NCBI RefSeq assembly: GCF_029873635.1
Contig: NC_080422.1
Span: 58,191,889-58,255,888, forward strand
From: Malania oleifera
Taxonomy: Eukaryota; Streptophyta; Magnoliopsida; Santalales; Ximeniaceae
DNA: 64,000 nt
Direction of reading: 5' to 3'
In this document: positions 21,322-34,489 of the stretch, piece by piece
How the letters are laid out: each line of letters begins with the position of its first letter
Numbering within the stretch: the stretch's first letter is position 1
Made by a program: the position numbers and the translations under genes
The notes under the pieces: model-generated
The model's database searches: none
Told to the model about the DNA's origin: nothing
Seen by the model: the letters and a program-made list of their open reading frames with translations, nothing else

Positions 21322-23497
21322 CACCCGACGCGTTCTTCTGTACCACCCATTATAGGGCAGCCATCAGATATTACCCCACGACATCCAGAAGCCATTCATC
21401 CTCAGAAGTCATTCCGTACAATTTGGCCAACCACACCACTTCACTCTCTTACCCCTAAAATCTGAGGCTTTGTGGTGGCAATGATACAAGCAATAGCTAC
21501 TGCAATGGCAACCTCTTCTAGCCTCGGCAGTGTCCTTAACAATCCTTATTCTATTGCTGGCTTCGATTTTGAGTCGAACTATGACTAGGTGTACTAGTCC
21601 TTATTCTTTGTCTTATCTCACCATGTTTTTAATGGGTTGTACTAGTGCTTGTAATGTTTACATCTTCCATTGTACTGCCTATAACATGAATTTAAATACA
21701 TGGTGCTTTTGGTATCTACATGTCTTTTGTGCTTCAGTGTATCAATGGGTGTTTTTGCTCTTTTTGGATTTTATGTGATTGTTACATACGCAGGTACTCT
21801 ATTTTATTTTATAGCACCATGCAGTGTTTCCTTCTCTTTATTTCCAAGTTCTTTCTTTCCACACTTCAGTAAGGACACTAAAACTTTAAGTTGGGGTAGG
21901 GGTTATCAATACACTACACAACACATTTTTAAATGTTTTCAGTAACAATACCTGTTTTATGCTATGATTACACTATTTATACCCTTTACATACCTCTATA
22001 TCACCTACATGGTACATGCTTAGGTGTAGTATTTATATGACCTTGTTATGCTCATTAACAATGTAGTGAGGTTCTTGTGCATAGTTTCACGTACTATAGC
22101 CGATGTACTTTTTATCACTCTATGTGGGTTGACTAATCGTGTATTTGTTTTAATACTATGGTATAAACTCTTGTATTCGCATGGTACTTCACAAGGTTAG
22201 GACGCAATTTCACATGATTTGTAACACTTAGGGTTCCTTAAGAGTACTAAGAGAACAAACTTGGTGACTTTGACACCTTGTGAGGTTTTGTTGAGCTTCT
22301 CATTTTTCTTGAGTTTTTGACGTCAAACTCTAAGTTCACAGAACTCAACTTTCCTTTTTTGGATCTCCTTTACATGCTAGTCTCGTTTTTTTGCATTTGA
22401 TAGCCTAGAGGTGATGTCTAGTTAGGAGATATAAACCTAGGTCTTGTAACCTACTCAAGATGTGAAAATTAAGTCACCCCTTGAGATAGACATATTTCAT
22501 GGACTTCTTTTTGAGTGTAGTTTCCCTTCGATAGCATGAAGATGACAAAATTTGTGAAAACTGTCCTAACTGACCATCAAAGAAAAAAGTAAAAAGAATG
22601 AGCAGAAGAGAAAAATAAATTAAAAATATGTAGAATACTTTCTCCAAATATAATAGGGTCAATCTAGGGACACAACACACATGTTCCTACACATATAAAG
22701 CTTCTTCAGCTATCCAATGCATACGATGATTCAACCCTAGTATATGAATAAGTCAAGCTAGAGTGGTCCTACTTGTATGTGGCGAGTAAGTGAGAAGGTG
22801 CTAGGGCGAAGGACCCAATGCCTCATTCATAGGCTGGATCCCATTCTTATGAGACTAGTTCACTCCATTTTTAGTATTAGTTCTTCAAAATATGTGGGGT
22901 GTTTGTTCATGACATTCTTCCTCACATATGAGAGTGAACCCATCTTTTTGAAAGTTTTTGAGAATATACCACTGAGGTTGAGTTAAGACGACCATTTTGT
23001 AGGTGTCTATGAGTATCCTGAGTGTGGTCAATCATTCACTTTATGCATGCCTTTTGATGTTGCCTATTCATACTTGAATTTATAAGATAATATTAACTCT
23101 GAATTGCAATTTCTAGTTCAATCTTTATGAGTTGTGCTTTTCTTGATGGCTATACACTGTTGAAATTTGTATGAGTGACTTGGTTCGGAGTTGTAGTATA
23201 TTAAAGTTATGCATGAAAGAGCCTGCTTGTAACTAGGTTATATTATTGTATGTGAAATGACATGATTGTGTTACATATGATCTTATTTGATGTCACCGAG
23301 AGTAGTGTTTGTGGGTAACACCCTGGAAACCCTCACGAGACTACAAATTGTCCACTAGGCTCACTTAGGGGGTTTAAAGCCTTGTTGCATACTATAAATG
23401 CAACCGTGTTTCCCACAAAAGAGGAGCTAGATAGAATTTTCTAGTTTTCTTAGTTTTTGCTTTGCTCGAGGACTAGTAAAGTGTAAGTTCGGGTTTG
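21322..23497 (+). mobile_element. Athila/Tat-like G2, 3' internal region
   Basis: Plus-strand sequence leading up to a 3' LTR. The first 550 bases hold only short hydrophobic frames (21530-21945) of uncertain meaning. From about 21880 it matches the G1/G3 3' non-coding region in the opposite orientation, for example GAGTAAGTGAGAAGGTGCTAGG near 22783. It ends with CGAGGACTAGTAAAGTGTAAG and a short G-rich tract before the LTR, the usual end of this group's internal region. No pol is seen. Confidence 0.68.
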
Positions 23498-24805
23498 TGA
23501 TGAGTTCCTAAAATTCACTATTTTAGGTTGCCATTGACATTTGTCTTGTCTTAATTTATCTTGTATTTACCCTTTGTTATCATAGTTCAGAGTTATGCAA
23601 GGTTTGTTCACGTTTCAGGAAAAAAAAGGTTAAAATTGAGGAGTTAAGCAATACAAGAAGTCAAGGGAGTGTTTGGAGTGGACAAAGCCCAAATCAGATG
23701 CTCAACCAAGCCCCTAAGTCTCAACTCATTTAAGGAAAGAAGACATGGTTCGACCATGTGGTGTGACCAGCTACCACAGGAGGTGACCAAGTCACAAACT
23801 GCATACTCCAAGGTTCAAACTGAAAGAAGAATGCCACAAGGTTCAATCAAGTTCCCGACCAAGTGACCCTTAGGGGTGACAGGGTCGAGATACTGAATCA
23901 TAGTGAGCTAGAGATACTGAGAGTCTTGACCAAGTGCTCGATCAGGAAGACCTTGATGGGCGACTAGATCAAAATGCTGAAGCTAAACTAAAGTTGAGAT
24001 CTTGCAAGTCTTGACCAGCAAAACCCATTGGCGTGAACAAGTCAAAGATGCTTAAGTTCAAATTCCTGATTTCCTAGGAGCCTTGACAAGGGCATGACTA
24101 GGGGAAGACTGTGTGCGACTTGGTTGATAGCGACGATCTTCTGCACGAGATTTTATGTTGAAGTTTCCTATTTTGAACTTCAAACCTTATAAACCCTATT
24201 GGGTATAAAACTAAGTTTCATCTATGTGCTTAAGGTTCCTCTTTGGCCTCTTTTGGGTTAGTGACAGACCTAGAAAGCCATTGAGAACCAAGTAGAGTAG
24301 ATTTACTATTTTTTATTTCAATTCATGTTTTGGTTCATGCTTGGATTCGTGAAGGCCTATGACAACCTTCACATTCCTTGTGTTGCAGCGTAGATAAGGA
24401 TTCTCAGTACGGGGTGTTCTCGTGATTGTTGTGATAGAGTATACCCTGGTTCTTGATCTTGCTCCAAATTATTAGTGCACCTTTTCTATTCTATGCCCTC
24501 GAATGGTTGACTTGATTTTTTAACCCATGACAGACATGCTTTATACTTTAAGATCTGCTTTGTAGGAGTAGTGTTAACATAGAATGTACATGCTTTCTAT
24601 AGTTGTTCAGAATACCAATCAAAATCTCTCCTTCTTACCCTTTTACACAAAGTTATAGTAAACTAGATTGGAAGTGGTTGATAATTGCACTTCAGACCCC
24701 GTGGATCGACACCCGACTTACTCATTGTTCTACTAAACTTGGGATAGTTAGGTTTATAAATTTTATTTTTGATAGTTAAGGATCCAAGCATTGGTGAGCC
24801 TACCA
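23498..24805 (+). repeat. LTR of G2 (complete)
   Basis: Starts TGATGAGTTCCTAAAATTC and ends GTGAGCCTACCA. The body has a series of CGACCAAGTGACC and CTTGACCA-type repeats. Its last 40 bases match the end of the following LTR at 26145-26184, which supports 24805 as a true LTR end. Confidence 0.75.
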
Positions 24806-26184
24806 GCAACCAAACCCCCAAAGCCTCAACTCATCAAGCAAACAAGACTTGGTTCGACCATGTGGTGCGACTAGCTAACACAGGGGGCGACCAAGCTATA
24901 GAAGAAAGACTCCAAAGTTTAGACTAAATGCAAGATGTTGCACTGTTCGACCATCAGCTCGACCAAGTGACCCTGAGGGGCAATCAGATCGAGAACCTGA
25001 GACTTATTGAGCTAGAGATATCGAGAGTCTCGACAAACAGCTCGAGTAAGAGACCTTGAGGGGCAACTAGGTATAGATCTTGAAGTTTACTGAAGCTAAA
25101 GATACTGCAAGTCTTGACCATCGACATGACTAGGAAGACCCATAGGCATGACCAGGATGAGAATGGTGAAGTTTGAACCCCAGAATTCCTGCAAGCCTTG
25201 ACTAGGGCCCGACTAGGGGAAACTAAGGGTGTGACCTGGTTGACAGATGTGAGCACTAGCAATCTTCTTTGTGAGATTTTCTACAAAAGTTTCCTATTTT
25301 GAATTTTAAACCTTGTAAACCCTTTTGGGTATAAAATCTAAGTTTGTCTATGTGTCTAGGGTTCCCCTTTGGCCCCTCTTTGATTAGTAATAGACCTAGA
25401 GAGTCTTTGGGTGTCATTTAGAATAGATTTACTACTTTTCTTTCAATTCTTTGTTTTGGTTTGTTCTTGGATTCATTAGAGGCCTGTGACAACCTTTGAT
25501 TGCCTGGTGCTACCACGTAGAGTATATGGTTCTTCATTGTATTATTGATTGCTAGTGACAGGCCATTGAGTTGCAATTGAAGCTATTTTTCAATACATGT
25601 TATTTTACTACTTTCATTTAAATACCTGCGATTTAAATACTTGTTCTTTAATTTCCATACACGTTTACTTCTCTAATTGTATTGAGACCCTAGGGTAAAG
25701 GATAACATAGCTAGGAATTTAGTCACTTATACATAATAGGCTATGGTCTATGTACGAGGTGTTCTCGTGATCGCTGGATAGAGTATACCCTAATTCCAGA
25801 TCATGCTCCAGACGATTGGAGCACATTCACTACTCTATACCACTCGAATGGTTCACTTGATCATCTAGCCTAGTATAGATAGTTGACCGGACATAGCTAT
25901 CACACACGATAGTCTAAGTTTATTCATGATTTAAGATCAGCTTTGCAGGAGTAGTGATAACATAAATTTACCTGCTTTTGTTGTTGATAGAAAACACCTT
26001 CAAAATCATACCTTTTTCCTTTTTACACAAAGTATAGTAAATTAGGCTAGAAGTGGTGAACAACTGCACTAGAGTCCTTGAGGATCAACACTTGACTTAT
26101 TCATTGTTTTACCAAACTTAGGGCTAGTCAGAATATAAATTTTATCTTTGGTAGTTAAGGACCCAAGCCTTGGCCAGCCTACCA
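24806..26184 (+). repeat. Second G2 LTR lacking its first ~205 bases
   Basis: Directly continues from the end of the first LTR. It lines up from about position 23703 of that LTR onward (GCCTCAACTCATCAAGC against AGTCTCAACTCATTTAAGG) and runs to GCCAGCCTACCA, followed by a primer site. It contains about 270 bases near 25530-25800 that are missing from the first LTR. Confidence 0.75.
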
Positions 26185-26208
26185 AATTTTGGCATCGTTG
26201 TCGAGGAC
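26185..26208 (+). other. Primer binding site of G2 (tRNA-Asp-like)
   Basis: TTTTGGCATCGTTGTCGAGG follows the LTR terminus. It has the form of the Athila-type site with CG-to-CA/TG changes. It shows that the internal region to its right is the 5' half of an element. Confidence 0.72.
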
Positions 26209-26325
26209 TTAGTTACAATTGTAAGCCAATTTCTAGTTTAGAGTACTACTACTTTGTTTTTCTTTGTTTTATTTTTTATTTTTTGTTATTTTTAATTTTA
26301 TTTGATACTCTAAAGTCTTGATTGT

Positions 26326-28227
26326 GTGCTTCGTGTGTATATGTTGGGTTTGCGCTCTTTAGATCCTAAGTTAGTGCCTATAGACCCTAAGATTAAAAGA
26401 TCCTATAAGTTAATTAGGAAAACTACCACTAGTCTCGAGTTAGCCAAGTCGTTTGAATCAAAACTCATGGCTGAACGTCCTCCAGTTTCTACCTTTAAAA
26501 ACCCAAAATCCCAAGCTCCCCTCTAACCTGTGGTGGAAGAGTAACATCTTTGGCCTTTTAGAGACTACTTTACACCCAATACATACACTTTTCCATCTCA
26601 TATTCGATTTTCAGATGTCGAGGTAGCTCAATTTAAGATTAAGACTTCGATCATCTCGATGCTTACCAACTTTTATGGGAATTCAACTAAAAATTCATAT
26701 AAGCATCTTGATGAATTTCTTGAAATTTGTTCCACCATGCATATACCTAACTTTGGTGATGATGTCCTCCGATTAAGGCTATTCTCATTCTCTTCGAAGG
26801 ACAAAAATATTGGCTGAATTCCTTAGAGCCAAACTTGGTGACCAACTAGGCCATAATGCAACATGAGTTCTTGAAAAAATACTTCCCCACTGGGAAGACT
26901 AACCACTTGAGGAAGCACATCACTAGTTTCTCACAATTTGATGGGGAACAATTTTTCAAAACTTGGGAGCACTTTAGGGACCTCCTACACAAATGCCCAC
27001 ATCACCAAGTCTCTAAGTGGAAATTAGTTCAGACCTTCTATGAAAGGTTAGCTGAGTGAGACCAGTCCATGGTTGATGCATCTTGTGGAGGTACTTTTCT
27101 CACCAAACACGAGAATGAGGCATGGTCTCTCTTTGAGCACCTTGCTGAGATTTATTAGCAATGTGTTGTTGCTGCTCGTAGACCGTCGCAATCTTCCTCT
27201 TTCCATCCTAAGGGAGTCTATGAGTTAGTCGTGGGTCATAACCTTGTGCCCATACTGCACACCATTGCGAAAAATTTAGATCAATTTTTGTCCCTAAAAC
27301 AGCAACCTTAGCCTATGGCATGTGCAAAGGTGTGTGCCATTTGTTCTAATCCATCTCACACTTGTTATAATTGCCCCTCATGTGCCTCCCTCACCTGAGT
27401 TTATGTAGGAGGAAGTTAAGGCCACCCAAAATTTGTACGACATGCCATCCAATGACTCATATTCTAACAAGTACAATTTTGGGTGGAGTAAGCATCCTAA
27501 TTTCTTCTGGAGGCCACAAGCTCCGAGTTTTCAATCTTAAAGATGTCAGCTATCACTCACTACTCCACCTCCTCGCCCATTCCAAACCTCTCAAAATCCT
27601 CCCGTGTGTGCCCCTAGACCTTAAGTTTTTTAGCAACTCTCTCCTCTTTCGCCTCAATATGATAGATCTTTTTAGGAGACGGTATTGAAAGCCCTTAGGG
27701 GCATTGAGGATGATAACCAAGTTAATAAGCAATTACTCCACTCCCACTCCCAGTCTATTGCTAAGTTAGAAGCCACTATGAGCCAACTAACTACCCATTT
27801 GAGTAGGAGAAAAGAGGGTAAGTTACCAAATCAGTCTCTAGTGAACCCTAAGGGTCAATATAGGGTAGAATGTGAGATGACAGCTAGTCCTTCATCGTAT
27901 CATAAGCAAGCTCAGACTGTGACCATTCTTCGGAGGGGTAAGGAGGTAAAAAATAAGGTTGGGGAGAAGTTGAGCAAGGGAAATAGTAAGGAGAAGATGA
28001 GGGTAGAGTCCAGTTTTGAATCTAGCATTCCCTCTTCCTCTAATTCAGTGAGCAATCCTGAGATTCCCATTCCTTCTGCTAAAGGAGCATTGCTCCATTA
28101 TGTCCCTCTAGCACCATACCTTGCAGCCCTTCAAGCAAGTTCTAAGCCTAAGAAAGAAGAAATTGAAGAGTCCATGATGGACACCAATAGGCAAGTAAAG
28201 GTCAACTTTCCTCTCTTAGATGTCATC
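26326..28227 (+). pseudogene. Gag of Athila/Tat-like element G2
   Basis: Retrotrans_gag-type protein in pieces. 26640-26830 gives YKHLDEFLEICSTMHIPNFG and LRLFSFSSKDK. 26856-27059 gives MQHEFLKKYFPTGKTNHLRK, FKTWEHFRDLLHKCPHH and KLVQTFYERLAE. About 27335-27380 gives the knuckle CAICSNPSHTCYNC (CCHC). 27685-28227 gives a coiled-coil start (HSQSIAKLEATMSQLTTHL), a ProSerGlu-rich linker and VKVNFPLLDVI, the stretch that precedes protease in this group. At least seven stops or shifts. It is cut at 28227 by a copia LTR. Confidence 0.87.
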
Positions 28228-28940
28228 TGAGAGGAATGGTGTAATTCCAAGGGGGGTGAATTGGATTTTAAAACATATGCGGAATAATTTAACAAATTTA
28301 CCAAACAATATCCCAATTAAAATTTAATTCGTGTATGTAAAAAAAATCACAACAATATAAACAAACATACCCTTGTGGAAATATAAAAAGATAAGGGAGA
28401 TAGAAAACGACAAAGATTTTAACAAGGTTCAGAAAATCCCACCTACGTCCTCGCCTTGGGCAAGCCCCACAAGGATTCCACTATAACACTCCTTCAATAG
28501 GGTGGAGCCACCCTCTACACCAGTCCTTCTAGGCAGACCAACCTCTCCAAGCGATTCCCCATGCTCGAAACTCCTTCAATAGGGTATAACCGCCCTCTCT
28601 AAGTGATACCCCACACTTTGTACGGATCACACTGTAAAACACTCCTTGACCAAGCCACCTCTCAAAGTGATGTACCCTTACTTTGCCATGGTTCACTACC
28701 CAAACTGCAAAGATTGTTTTGAAAAAGATTTTCATAGAATGAAATCCTCCTTTAAGAGTTGATTTGTACAATTGAAAAACTATATACACTCTCAAATGAT
28801 TTATAAAATGAAGCTCGGTAGAGTTTGGGTTTTCCTCTCAAAAATATTTTGCAATGAAATTGAGAATAAGGAAAATGATTTTAATATTGACCTTTGTGAA
28901 ATCAAATATGAGAAGTTTTTCAAGCAAGTATATATGAAAT
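28228..28940 (-). mobile_element. Copia LTR fragment (3' part, minus strand)
   Basis: Begins at 28228 with TGAGAGGAATGGTGTAATTCC, the reverse of a copia LTR end, immediately after the G2 gag frame. It carries the copia-wide block (ACCTACGTCCTCGCCTTGGG near 28441) and then matches about 48190-48360 of another minus LTR. It stops where a plus-strand LTR starts. The rest of this LTR was not identified. Confidence 0.72.
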
Positions 28941-30658
28941 TGTTGACCTTATGGGTCATACCCTATTTTGATTATGATAAATACTCTGGTATTTAATGTC
29001 TATCAAGTTCATGTGCAGGATAATACTAACAAGATCATATTGATGGCATGTGACAACTTGAAGAAGAATGAAGACCCTGACATATTTACTTGTTGTATAT
29101 TCATATTTGGGTCTATAATATTTAAATTAAAAAAGGTTTGTAAAAATTTCCATATCATGCATGTAGGGCTATAAGCTCAAGACCATAGATGGACCTTAGG
29201 GATCACCCATCACTCGAACTTTCGTTGACCGATGCCATATTTTTAGGGTATATGCTCAAAAGACTTAGACAAACCTTAGGGCTCATAATTCTGCATGAAA
29301 GAGTTCCCTTTTGACTTAGAACTGCTTATTATGTGATTAGGAACATTGTATAAGAGGAAAAGGACTGAAATGCCCAAAAATGGCTTGTTCGGTCGATCAA
29401 ACCCTAGAACTCATGGCCCTTCGGTCGACCAAATATTCGACCATAAATGTAAAGCAATGCCCTAATCGACCGAACAGACACGTGGGAAGTTATAACACCC
29501 TGGTCGACCGAACCACCAAGTTCAAAAATACTTGGTCAACAGAAGATCATGAAGTTCGGTCAACTGAACTTAGTCTGGTCGACCAAACCTCGGAGGGTTC
29601 AGAATCGCCTTTGCACGATCGACCGAACTTGTAGTTCAAAAATCCCTTAGTTAACTGAACTTGGCAACCCGATCGATCGAAACATGAAATTTATTGACTG
29701 ACCCTCTCGGGTTGCTCGGGTTTTATCGAGGTTAAAACACTCTTAATTTTATTAACCCTCATTAAACATTTTCCAAATCTCCTCCTATGTCCCTAGCGGT
29801 AATATTTTTTAGGATATTTATATATAGCCCCTCATTTGCCCTGATCAAGTGGTGATTAGAAAGTAGGATTAACCAAAAATCCTCTCAAACTTTTTATACT
29901 CTCATTTGCCCATACTACATATTTTGAAGCCAAATTTCTTATACCCTCTTATACAAATCATTCCTTTGATAAACCAATCTTTGTGAGAGTTATTTAAATG
30001 GTTAGTCATTTTTCTACATTACTAGGATACTCTCATTATATTCATTGTATTTGATTTTCAGATTGAGAGTTGAGCATAAGATTTATCCCTTCATTTTATT
30101 TGTTAAATCAATGTGTGGGAAAATCTAGTGGTTAGTGAGTCTTTGCATTATCATTACAAGACTCATTGAGCTTGTGTTTTTTTTTTTTTTTTTGAGCAAA
30201 AAATGTTTTCACAAGCTTATTTTCAAATATCTCTTGTGCTAGAATTTTTAGAAAATTATTTTAGAGATATTTTGATTAAACAATTTAAATATCTTTGAAA
30301 CCCTACCTGTGATTGAGATGTTGTGATATACTGTTTCAAAAATTAATTGATAACACACTTTTGCACTTGATTGCTTAATGACATAAGCTTGAGTGTTATT
30401 ACACACATATTTGCACTCAGCTTATAGTTGCTACATTATTGGTGTGCATTGATTATATTGTGCATAGTGGTGCATATCTGCTTGTGTAAGAAGCATTTTC
30501 ATGTACGTAAATTTTCATATATTTTTTATTCCATACATGGGTCTGAAGAGGGAGACTAACCCTGTTGAATAGTCTTGGATTAGCCTAGATCCGGTTAGGA
30601 AAGTAAGGTGCACTATCCTAGTAAGGTGTGTTTGTAGGTTAAGGTCAACCTCGTTAAT
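28941..30658 (+). mobile_element. Copia LTR, 5' 1.7 kb, same family as element D
   Basis: Starts TGTTGACCTTATGGGTCATACC, nearly the start of the LTR at 56789. It has GGTCGACCAAACC-type motifs at 29385-29690, TATATATAGCCCC near 29820 and a hairpin AGACT/AGTCT at 30553-30575. The chromovirus F begins at 30659, so about the last 340 bases expected from the D LTR are missing; they are not found beyond F, pointing to a deletion there. Confidence 0.78.
29815..29828 (+). promoter_or_regulatory. TATA box of copia LTR
   Basis: TTTATATATAGCCCC lies about 120 bases after the GGTCGACC motif cluster, the same spacing as at 57421 in the D LTR. Confidence 0.5.
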
Positions 30659-32497
30659 TGTAATGACCTACCTATTTTACCATAATAATTTTTTTTCCAT
30701 ATTAACATTTAATATAATAATCCTGTTATCTTGTTCAGCTGATAAGACATAATCCACCTGGACCCATGGGTACCAAGGTTATAACTGAAATACAACTCTG
30801 ATACCTAAGCAGTGGAAAACGTAAAAACATATACATAACAAGTCATCCAATCAATACAATACCAGAGTTTTACAAAACCTGTCAAATACATATACACGTC
30901 CTAAAAAGACCAAAAATGTGCCCTAGCGTCATAACCCAAAAATCCATCAGACCCTAGCATAACGACTTACCCTTCTAACAGGGTAAAACAGTCGACCTCT
31001 AACACTAAAGAGCTTTATCCTCTCTTCTATCTGGGACTCTTGAAATGTTTATATAGTTGGGGTGAGACACCTCTTAGTAAGGGAAATAAACTAGTATTAG
31101 TGTGTGGCAATATGAGTGCTTTTGTGTTATACATAATATCAGTACATGCATCATATTTGGTAAAAATTGTTGATATCATATATGAATAAAACATGATTCC
31201 TCATAACATAATATAATGTACTAAATTATTAACATGAAAATCATTTTATATAACTGTACAATACATGGATAATACCCCGAATCGATAGCTAAATGATGTC
31301 ATGTCTTACCCCCACATGACTAGATTGTGCAGCCCAAAGGCGGGACCTAGCAATGGTTGACAAACTATGCTAGATCAATCATAAGTATGTAAGTATGATT
31401 GGTCTATCCCACCTGGTCCCGGACTGCTAGGGGGACAACTTCGATCTACACTAAAACCACATTGACTGCCATCTCCCACACTACTGGTCGTGTGGTAGCA
31501 CTATCATAATTCTGAACATATAGCTATGGTACTATACTCTTGAAACTAAACTAAACCATACCATCTGGGTTCTGATATCATATGATAAGTTTCATATACT
31601 GAACATAACTGTTTCATATTTCATAATAATATCTGACATGATAATATTCATAAATTCTTTCTTATCATACATGATTGTGGCATCAGCACCAACATGAATT
31701 ATGGCATCTGCGCCGGTATGAATCACGGCACCTGCACCGACATATCATAATATTTTGAACGTAATTTCTTTGTACTGTTTAATATTACAACCAGAAAATC
31801 ATGGTTCCTATATTGTTTTATAATTGCTCTGAAAACTATCATATCATGCTTGATCTGGGAAAACATATTATTCTGGTATACATAAATACATGGAAATTTA
31901 AAATCATGCCACACAGAAATGGGTAACATTCTGAAGTAAAATCTATTCTAAAATCATAATTTCTGACAAAACACATTTAAATCATATCCCTGCTCATAAC
32001 AGTATTTCCCAAACATTATTCTATAATATACATATTTTCTTGAAATTTAATGTTGTATAATAATAAATAATTTCATAAAAATTTTCACTTAATTTGTCCC
32101 CTTAACTGGCTTACCGAGAAGCACACAAAACACCCAAAACCTACACCTACAGTGTTCCCAACACAACACTCTAAAATTAACATTTTCCCCAACAAAACTT
32201 CAGTATTATCTTTCCTAACATATTCTCCTCAGTCCAAAAATACCAAAAACCCAATAAAACTAAGGAGGAGGTTCATCAATGAGCACTTACTCCTTGTCAA
32301 CGAATTCCAGGCCTTGACACACCTCTCTTGGTAATCCCTTGTCAACGAGACACATGTCCCTATTGACGTGCTCCAGAAGACTCCTCATTGACGAATGACC
32401 TAGCGTCGTCGATGAGGCTTGCTTAACACCCTTAGAAAACTTATTTTCTCCCCTATATTTTAATACTTAATTTGGTAAAATTCTTCGGGTCTCTTCA
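30659..32497 (-). repeat. 3' LTR of chromovirus F
   Basis: 1839 bp. Minus strand starts TGAAGAGACCCGAAG at 32497 and ends GGTAGGTCATTACA at 30659. It contains three imperfect tandem copies of a GGCATCTGCGCCGACATGAAT-like unit near 31678-31745, expanded differently in the 5' LTR (40316-40420). No gene. Confidence 0.86.
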
Positions 32498-32511
32498 TTC
32501 TCCCTTCCTTA
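32498..32511 (-). other. Polypurine tract of chromovirus F
   Basis: Minus strand reads TAAGGAAGGGAGAA directly before the LTR start TGAAGAG. Standard plus-strand primer position. Confidence 0.8.
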
Positions 32512-32770
32512 TAAAAATTTTGTCCTCAAAATTTACTATTTATATTAAACACCATCTTTTAAAGAAAATGAGCTACTTATTTTATTACTTACCCTCACTT
32601 GTGGCAGAAGAATACCGTGGTTACATTTAGGGTCCTGGGAGATTACAATACATAAACAAAAATTATCCCAAAACGAAAATACTACCTATTCTATAACCTA
32701 CAATACTACCCACACATATATCATCTTACTTTTCATAAAATTAAGTCATACTACATTTATTTTACTCGTG
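32512..32770 (-). mobile_element. Chromovirus F 3' untranslated segment
   Basis: AT-rich spacer between the end of the pol frame and the polypurine tract. No reading frame or motif of interest. Confidence 0.6.
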
Positions 32771-33460
32771 TACCTAGTGCTTATCTCCATTGAATAAGTG
32801 CGGGTATTTCTATCGTATCTGCTCCTCAAGCTCCCATGAGGCTCCCTCTACCGCATGATTTCTCCACAGGACTTTCACGAATGGAATCCTCTTATTACAC
32901 TATTCATATTCCTTCCTCTCCAGAATCTGCACTAGAGTTTCTTCATGAGCCAAAGTATCACTGAGTTCTAACTTGGTATAACTGATGACATGGGAGGGAT
33001 CTAGGATGTATTTCCTTAACATGGAAACATGAAATATGTTGTGAATTTTAAATAAAGTTAGGGGTAAAGCCAAGCGGTAGGCAACTGACCCTACTCTTTC
33101 AAGAATCTCAAAAGGGCCAATGAACCTAAGGCTCAACTTACCCTTCCTCCTAAACCTCATAACTCCCTTTAATGGCACTATTTTCAAAAACACACGGTTC
33201 CCAACTTCAAGTTCCAACTCCGGATGGCATGTGTCGGCATAAATTTTCTGCCAACTCTGAGCTGCACTGATTCTTTCTTTAATGAGTCGGAATTTTTCGT
33301 AGGCTTACTGCACTATTTTTGGTCCCAGAAATCTCCTCTCAGCCATCTCATCCCAGTGTAAAGGAGAACGACACCTCCTACCATAGGGCACCTCATAAGG
33401 TTCCATGCCAATGCTGGCCTGATAGCTATTATTGTATGCAAACTCTACCAGCGGCATATA
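32771..33460 (-). pseudogene. Integrase C-terminus and chromodomain of F
   Basis: The open part 33217-32900 has LKGVMRFRRKGKLSLRFIGP, FEILERVGSVAYRLALP and IFHVSMLRKYILDPSHV, the GPY/F-type end of chromovirus integrase. After a stop the strand continues VKVLWRNHAVEGASWELEEQ near 32810-32870, a chromodomain pattern with the aromatic W and acidic EE. The chromodomain is thought to guide insertion into heterochromatin. The upstream part to 33460 is readable in pieces up to the solo LTR. Confidence 0.85.
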
Positions 33461-34451
33461 TGATTATGCGTCAAAACTGTGTAATTGGGCATCTTAACCC
33501 GGGTTTTACGGTTTATATTTTTAATTAAATGTCCAAAATTGTCCAATATTTTAATAAAGTGCCAAAATCATCATTCTTGAACTTTATTGCACTATTTATG
33601 AAGTTTTGGTAATTTTTTGTCACAGGAAAATTCCCGGGAACTAAAACCCAAACCTATTCGTATTTTGTGCATAACTTTTCTGTCCGAGATCTGATCGAGA
33701 CAATTCAAATTTCTAGAGAAATAGAAAAGGATTATCTACAACTTTAGTGTTTTGAGTTTTGTGAGATACGGGCTCCAGAAGAGTCAGATTTATGATGAAC
33801 AAAGAATGAAAAAAATGAAAAATATCAAGTTGCCGAGTCAACCCTTTCCAAACGGGTTGGGTCGTGGCTTCACGGATGCTAGGGCACCCAATTTCCCTTT
33901 TTATTCCCTTGCTTCTTCCCCCTGTAGAGGTAGCCCTGTGAGGGCTCTTCTCTCTTCCCTCTTCTTCTTCTTCTTCTTCTTCTTCTTCTTCTAGTTTAAT
34001 CTTTCTCTTGCGCTTGCTCTCGGCCAATTTTTTTTTCTTTACGTTTTTCTTCCCTCTAACTTTAGATCTCTTTCCTCCTCTTCCTTGTCTCTCTCTTTCT
34101 CTTTTCTCTATTCTCTGTTCTCCTTCCCTTTATCCCTCTCTCTCTCACTCAAACCTCTTTTGCCCATTGTTGCCGCAGCACAAAAAGCTCCTGCTGCACT
34201 TTGTTGCTCTCTCCGGCGGCCGCCAACAGCACCAGTAGATCCGTGAGCCACTCTCCCGCTATTCCTGCTCCATTCTTCCAGCAACACAGCCCACAAACCC
34301 ACAACAGCACCAAAAAATAGCATCGCCAACAGCTCCAGCAGATCCAACACCAACAGCCCCATCTTGTCTTTGCAACTCTCCCGCACAGCAGCAGCCAGAA
34401 CTCCTCTGTTCCACCAATTTCCAGCAGCCCCTTCTCCAACCTCTGCTCTGT

Positions 34452-34489
<38 letters not shown>

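Noticed and set aside
21530..21945. Hydrophobic frames in G2 as an Athila env-like gene
   Set aside because: Only two short overlapping frames without a shared protein pattern in G1 or G3. AT-rich DNA readily gives hydrophobic frames.
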